From the NCBI RefSeq assembly GCF_963676685.1, contig NC_092344.1:42662589-42726588 (forward strand): 64,000 bases of DNA, written 5' to 3'. Below the pieces are notes generated by a model. It was given only the letters and a program-made list of their open reading frames with translations. It ran no database searches and was not told where the DNA came from. A program made the position numbers and the translations under genes. Numbering within the stretch: position 1 is the first letter of the stretch; every line of letters starts with the position of its first letter. This DNA is from Mytilus edulis (lineage: Eukaryota > Mollusca > Bivalvia > Mytilida > Mytilidae). Of this stretch, positions 59,680 to 64,000 are shown piece by piece.

Positions 59680-60430
59680 AAGTTAAGAAAAAGAATTATC
59701 CGGTTATTTTTTCTCAATTTAAACAAAAACTATTATTCAATTGCATTTACTTTTATTTGGGACAAACGTTACTAGCGCCATTACCAGTGTTATATGAATA
59801 GCGGAACTTAAATAATGTTTGGGTAATGAGATCCTTTTTCATTAATTGTCTCTCTAAATAGATTACTAAAACTCTGTAGTTTCATGTGTGGTAAATGTTT
59901 TTTGTTTATAATGATGATGAACACATTGAACGCGTGTCAGATATGGTTTTTGTGTCATCTTATGTTTTTCTTGAATAAGCATTATCATATTAGTCGTAAT
60001 AAAACTGTGGATAAAAGTTTGATGTATAGTCTCTTTTTTGTATTTAACTCAAATATAAGTTAGTTTTTAAACGACACATACATATTATATGCTTTTTAAA
60101 AACGGGATAGCATCTAAATTTTGTTGGTGATGTTGTTTGTAAAGTCGTAGATTCAGATAGGCATGGTAATCTTTTGAATCAACTTATACTTGAATGACTG
60201 TTTATGTCGTCTTTACAATAAATCGTTGGATGCGCAGTGGTTGGTACTCTCGTATGGCAACACATTGTTTATCCATAAGTTGTTATTGATTTTAAACTAG
60301 ACTTCGAGTACACTTACATGTATATCGGTGTACTTTTGTTTTTATATTAGATATTGTGTTGTGTTTAGAGCAGATCTGTTGAGTCATTTGCCACTGACTT
60401 TTACTTTTTTTTTAATAACGTGCTGTTACA
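59680..60430. other. AT-rich stretch following the orphan exon
   Basis: No exon with coding-like composition and no recognised repeat until the family A fragment at about 60435-60535 (minus). It may be intron of the gene beginning at 59377. Confidence 0.45.
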
Positions 60431-60434
60431 CCAC

Positions 60435-60900
60435 TGTCCTAGGTACTCCTAGGTAAAAGGGATCGTGGAGCACTTACAAATGTTTAACCCTCATACATTT
60501 GTATGTACCTGTACCAGGTCAGGTGTCTGTAAAAATGAAAACAACAGGTTATAAATTTCATTCGTCCGAAACGTTTTTCTGGATTAAACTTCATCAGGAA
60601 TGCCAAAATCCGAATATTTGAAATTTTAGGATGACTAAAACAGAAACAGTTGAAGAGCTATATACTAAGTTTCTTTATACTTTCAAATTTTTTAAACAAT
60701 TTAAGAAAGGTTTGAAATAAATCATGTCAGTACCGAAGCACTGACAACTAAGCTGTTGATATCCTCGGGAACTGATAGTCCACCAGCGATGTGATGTAAA
60801 ATGCAAATACAAATTATAAATGTCATCCGTCCGAAGCACTTTTCTGGTCTAGCCTTCACCTGGAACGCTCAAAGCCGAATATTTGAAAGTCAAGCATTTT
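60435..60900. repeat. Family A fragment plus a direct repeat with CGTCCGAA...TTTTCTGG
   Basis: 60435-60535 on the minus strand carries degraded family A landmarks. Two direct copies of a ~85-bp unit follow (about 60546-60632 and 60811-60895), each with ATTTCATTCGTCCGAAACG-like and TTCTGGNNTANNCTTCANC-like words and ending CCGAATATTTGAAA. A segment between them (60735-60790) resembles the end of the 43588-43955 repeat. Confidence 0.55.
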
Positions 60901-61490
60901 ATAGCGGACTATACTGAACGAATTTTCTTATTGTTGATGGTCTTACGATATCGGAGACTGTAGTTTATTACTTTAATATCATATTTACTCTGGAGGAAAG
61001 TTGTCTTATGCATTTCATACCACATCTCTTCCTTTTTATAATTTAATGTGATCACCAAAATAATTTCCTTGTTAATACTTCAGTTTCACTATTACATTCA
61101 AACATTTTAAAAAGTGCACCGTTATCCTAGACTTTTATCCTGAAGATAAAATAAATTGTTTTCAAATACTACTCTTAACATATATATTAGTTTTTAACAA
61201 AAGTTTGGTAACGAAATACTTCAGATTATGAGAAAATCTAAACATTGTCTTCCTTAGTCATATTTTCAGCTATCACTGAAATAAATCCATCTGCATTTTA
61301 CCAATCTGATTAATAAAGACAGTAATAGTATACTGCTGTTTAAAAGTCATAAATCGATTTAAAGAAAAAAAAAAATCCGTGTTACAAAAACTAAAACCGA
61401 TCGCGAGCAGAAACACATTTCACTATGAGAGGATAACAACGGAACAACAGAAACACTGAAATGCAACATACACAAACGCCAACATATATA

Positions 61491-61950
61491 TATCGTCGCT
61501 GGGCTTCTAAAATGTCGTATACGACATTTTTGGTTAAAAACACTTTTTGACACCAATGGTCTGGGCGGGAGGAAATCTTTGGTATAACAAAATAGCATAC
61601 AGTTAGACCAATCAAAATGTGTGAAATAAGACATATTACAAAATTGCCAAAGTCAGTTGTTTGTAAAGTTTGCTTCCAAAATGTTGTATGAAAATTTGAA
61701 AATCGTTGTAGAATGGCTTTGGGAAAAAATAATTGTACATTTCTTTATTTCTGTGAAAATAATTTAAGCTCTTGGATAATACAGAAATGTCAAAGTTTTT
61801 ATTGCACTGCTATTTACAAAAATGTTCAAGTTCACATACGACATTTTGGAAGCATGCATTTTGCCAAAATTTTCAAAGCCTGTTTGTGAGATATTTTTTT
61901 CTTGAAAAATTTGTAATTTACAACATTTTAGAAGCCCAGCGACGATATAT
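61491..61950. mobile_element. Inverted-repeat element with CGTCGCTGGGCTTCTAAAAT ends
   Basis: TATCGTCGCTGGGCTTCTAA followed by AATGT at the left is matched inverted by ACATTTTAGAAGCCCAGCGA plus CGATA at the right. Both ends abut TA-rich runs. Interior copies of TACGACATTTTxGG suggest nested inverted structure. The reading frames within it are not protein-like. Confidence 0.65.
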
Positions 61951-61960
61951 ATATATATAT

Positions 61961-62150
61961 ATACAACTCGTCTAAACATCAACCCAACAATGTTAGATCT
62001 GTAAATTTGCTTTCGCAAATTTTTGGTTCTTCCCTCGCCGGGATTCGAACCCATGCTACTGTGATATCGTGACACCAAATCGCCTGCACTGCAGCCGTCC
62101 CGCTAGACCACACGACCACCTGGGCTCTCAAAAAAGAGCTTTCGCTGGCC
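61961..62150. repeat. 190-bp segment duplicated at 62401-62590 (copy 1)
   Basis: From ATACAACTCGTCTAAACATC to AGAGCTTTCGCTGGCC the two copies appear identical base for base, offset by 440 bp. The segment contains the tRNA-like SINE head. Identity suggests a very recent duplication or local gene conversion. Confidence 0.9.
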
Positions 62151-62346
62151 GTGTGTTACCTTTCCTCGTCAGTTTTAATCTAGCGGCGTACTACAGTACA
62201 TGATATATAAGGCATGAAGATGTTATTGTTACAGATCAGCTAAATTATCTATAGTAAAGGATCCTACAAATTAATGTAATATACAGTCACAGAAAATAAT
62301 TATATTTATAAGTACGTCTGAGTCAGTGACAACTCTACAACAGATG
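62028..62346 (-). repeat. tRNA-derived SINE, copy 2
   Basis: On the minus strand 62028-62128 has an A-box-like TGGTCGTGTGGTCTAGCGGG and a clean B-box GGTTCGAATCCC, with a long variable-arm-like middle as in class II tRNAs. The body to 62346 (TTACCTTTCCTCGTCAGTTT, GTACATGATATATAAGGCAT, GTGACAACTCTACAACAGAT) is shared with the copy at 58843-59170. Confidence 0.75.
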
Positions 62347-62400
62347 TATCCATCGGATCGCCATCAATGATGGTGATACATGGCTGTGTACATAATGTAT

Positions 62401-62590
62401 ATACAACTCGTCTAAACATCAACCCAACAATGTTAGATCTGTAAATTTGCTTTCGCAAATTTTTGGTTCTTCCCTCGCCGGGATTCGAACCCATGCTACT
62501 GTGATATCGTGACACCAAATCGCCTGCACTGCAGCCGTCCCGCTAGACCACACGACCACCTGGGCTCTCAAAAAAGAGCTTTCGCTGGCC
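62401..62590. repeat. 190-bp duplicated segment (copy 2) containing a second SINE head
   Basis: Identical in sequence to 61961-62150. Unlike copy 1, the SINE body does not follow; instead the sequence runs into an inverted repeat of the SINE head end (62588-62610). Confidence 0.9.
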
Positions 62591-62610
62591 CAGGTGGTCG
62601 TGTGGTCTAG
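62543..62610. repeat. 23-bp perfect inverted repeat (hairpin)
   Basis: CTAGACCACACGACCACCTG plus GGC (62543-62565) is the exact reverse complement of 62588-62610, with a 22-base loop. The arms are the A-box end of the SINE head, so the structure joins two head ends in opposite orientation. Confidence 0.9.
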
Positions 62611-62819
62611 TTCGGTTGAGTCGAACTAAATCTACGGTCCCAAGGTTAACAAAAGCATTCAAAATTCATTTTTTTTATCTCGAACTAATACACATATGTC
62701 AAAACATGACCTCCGGGATTTAAATGGATTGAAGAGTTAATCTGACATTACACGTGTAATTAAATTTCCGGTCATTGACCACTGTATTGATTTATGACAT
62801 GCTATTTCCATGAGTGTTT

Positions 62820-63140
62820 ACCTAAGATTACAAGGCCGTAGCTAGGCATCTTATTTTAGTGAGGCAAAATAATTGAGCCGAGCGAAGCGAGGCGAAAAAT
62901 TTTTTTTGGAGGGTATGAAATGAATGGTGCAAAATCCTGCATTCTAGGCATTTTTAGAGAGTTTGATAATGTTTTGAATTTGGACACTTTTTATATAAAT
63001 TTTTCATATTTTTAGACTTTTACTAACACCAAATTTTTAACAACTTTATTTCAATTTATATGTAAGATAATCATCTAAATATCACTGATTTGAGTCTGCT
63101 GCCAGAACATAGAACAAACATCGATTCAGTAGTCTAAGAG
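62820..63140. other. Repeat-like non-coding segment next to the hAT remnant
   Basis: It contains GGCCGTAGCTAGGC, GTGAGGCAAAATAATTGAGC and CGAGCGAAGCGAGGCGAAAA, words I associate with a terminal sequence of bivalve hAT-type repeats. It is probably the end of the element whose transposase remnant lies at 63165-63420. Confidence 0.4.
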
Positions 63141-63164
63141 TTTGCCAAATTTTTCTATTGCCGG

Positions 63165-63420
63165 TTCAGTCAAATCGTTTCAGAATCATAATTTGGTCTG
63201 CTGATATCCTTATCGCGATGAACATGGAGCATGGCAAGACCGCACAATCTCTCGCCACTCATGCATGCTCTCTTCTAAGTTTTCAGTCGTTTCAGGGCAG
63301 TCTGTGTTTCTAAAGGTAGCACATTATCATCAACACAATGATCAATGTCTTCTTCCAATTCCTTCTCCATCAACAATTCGTAAGCAGCATCGGTAGTCAC
63401 AGTTTTGTTTGCAAAAAAGA
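63165..63420 (-). pseudogene. Decayed hAT transposase C-terminus
   Basis: On the minus strand one frame reads TTDAAYELLMEKELEEDID, then ALKRLKT, an in-frame TAG, then ERLCGLAMLHVHRDKDI; a one-base shift then continues ADQIMILKRFD and stop. The order LxRLKT...ERLxGLAxLxxHRD is the conserved C-terminal dimerisation region of hAT/ZMYM1-like transposases. A stop and a frameshift show that it is inactive. Confidence 0.75.
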
Positions 63421-63529
63421 ATTAAGCTTTCCTGTAAGCACCATCATACAGTCGCAGTTACAAAAAATTAAACTCGCTTTTATGCTGACAAAGAGTAGAC
63501 AAACTAGGGATAGAATGAGATAAGGTACA

Positions 63530-64000
63530 GGTATATGATTATATCTATAGAGTAAGTATATCTGATATTGGTACAGGGGAAATTGGAATTGAGTTTTTTT
63601 ACGTTTACATGTAGGTCCGTAATTTCCAATTATTCCTGGAAATAGCTTGGTGGTATTTTAGTTCCAGAATCTATAAATTTAGGGGTTAGGGGTTGGGGGT
63701 GTCCGATTCCGAAACCCTGAATATAAAGACACGAAATTCCGTAGTCCCAAATAAGTAAAGACAAAATCCTGTGTTAAAGGTTCTACCATTCCTCAATAAT
63801 ATCAAATAGGAATATGGGATATTCTTTCAATTTTTAAGGTTAAAGAAACATGGAAAAAAACTAATCCATGCATGTTTCATATTATTTATATTTTATTTAT
63901 CTGTAAAGAGAAAGATTAAAGTTCGTGAAATGAATACGCAGACAGGACTGCCCCTTTGCGATGCCCAGTACTTGATTTGTCAAAAGTTGGTGAAACGGAG
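63530..64000. other. Right-end stretch with no recognised feature
   Basis: AT-rich sequence without exon-like frames. No repeat was matched to others in the window. It may include more of the hAT element upstream region. Confidence 0.4.

Noticed and set aside
59371..59775. Full 134-codon frame at this position as an intronless gene
   Set aside because: A strong GTAAGT donor interrupts it at 59678 and the residues after that become AT-rich and hydrophobic, so the exon model is preferred.

Overview
The window looks like eukaryotic, AT-rich genomic DNA from a marine bivalve, most probably a mussel (Mytilus-like). The evidence is short exons with GT-AG introns, an animal-type EDEM1 gene, and many copies of interspersed repeats that I recognise as typical of mussel genomes. 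No prokaryotic gene organisation is present.

Layout. (1) 3503-20305, minus strand: a complete 12-exon gene for an EDEM1-type ER degradation-enhancing alpha-mannosidase-like protein (568 codons). I reconstructed it exon by exon and every intron phase closes. Its introns carry transposon-like insertions: a GCGC-rich inverted-repeat element, a 1.2-kb TTA-flanked element, a 1.25-kb hairpin-ended element, a 206-bp TA-flanked MITE, and a foldback holding a coding-exon-like core. (2) 20.3-23.2 kb: EDEM1 upstream region, a TTA-flanked G/C-homopolymer element, an unassigned 154-codon ORF and a tRNA-like sequence. (3) 23235-26899, minus: a complete 3-exon gene resembling stathmin-domain-containing protein 1 (198 codons). 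(4) 27-32.4 kb: mostly repeats, plus an apparent isolated terminal exon at 30651-30786 (minus). (5) 32441-53290, plus: a 10-exon gene for a predicted 1971-residue protein. It has a 4-base first coding exon, an N-terminal CARD-like (death-fold) segment, then a very long Ser/Asp/Glu/Asn-rich tail with a 21-bp minisatellite, a 414-bp intra-exon duplication and recurring Ser-Trp motifs. I recognise no described protein with this architecture; it is the most interesting object here. Intron 2 carries a 2.57-kb element with 42-bp near-perfect TIRs, and intron 8 carries a 4.0-kb TTA-flanked DNA transposon with a decayed gene. (6) 53.3-64 kb: an inverted-repeat element, a decayed non-LTR reverse transcriptase, tRNA-derived SINEs with a local duplication and hairpin, one probable first exon of an unknown gene (59377-59677, plus), and a decayed hAT transposase end.

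The genes show no evident functional link. EDEM1 acts in ER-associated degradation, the stathmin-like protein probably on microtubules, and the CARD-like protein may belong to an innate-immunity or cell-death pathway (inference only). All exon structures come from reading splice sites, reading-frame phase and remembered family sequence; no alignment or expression data were used.
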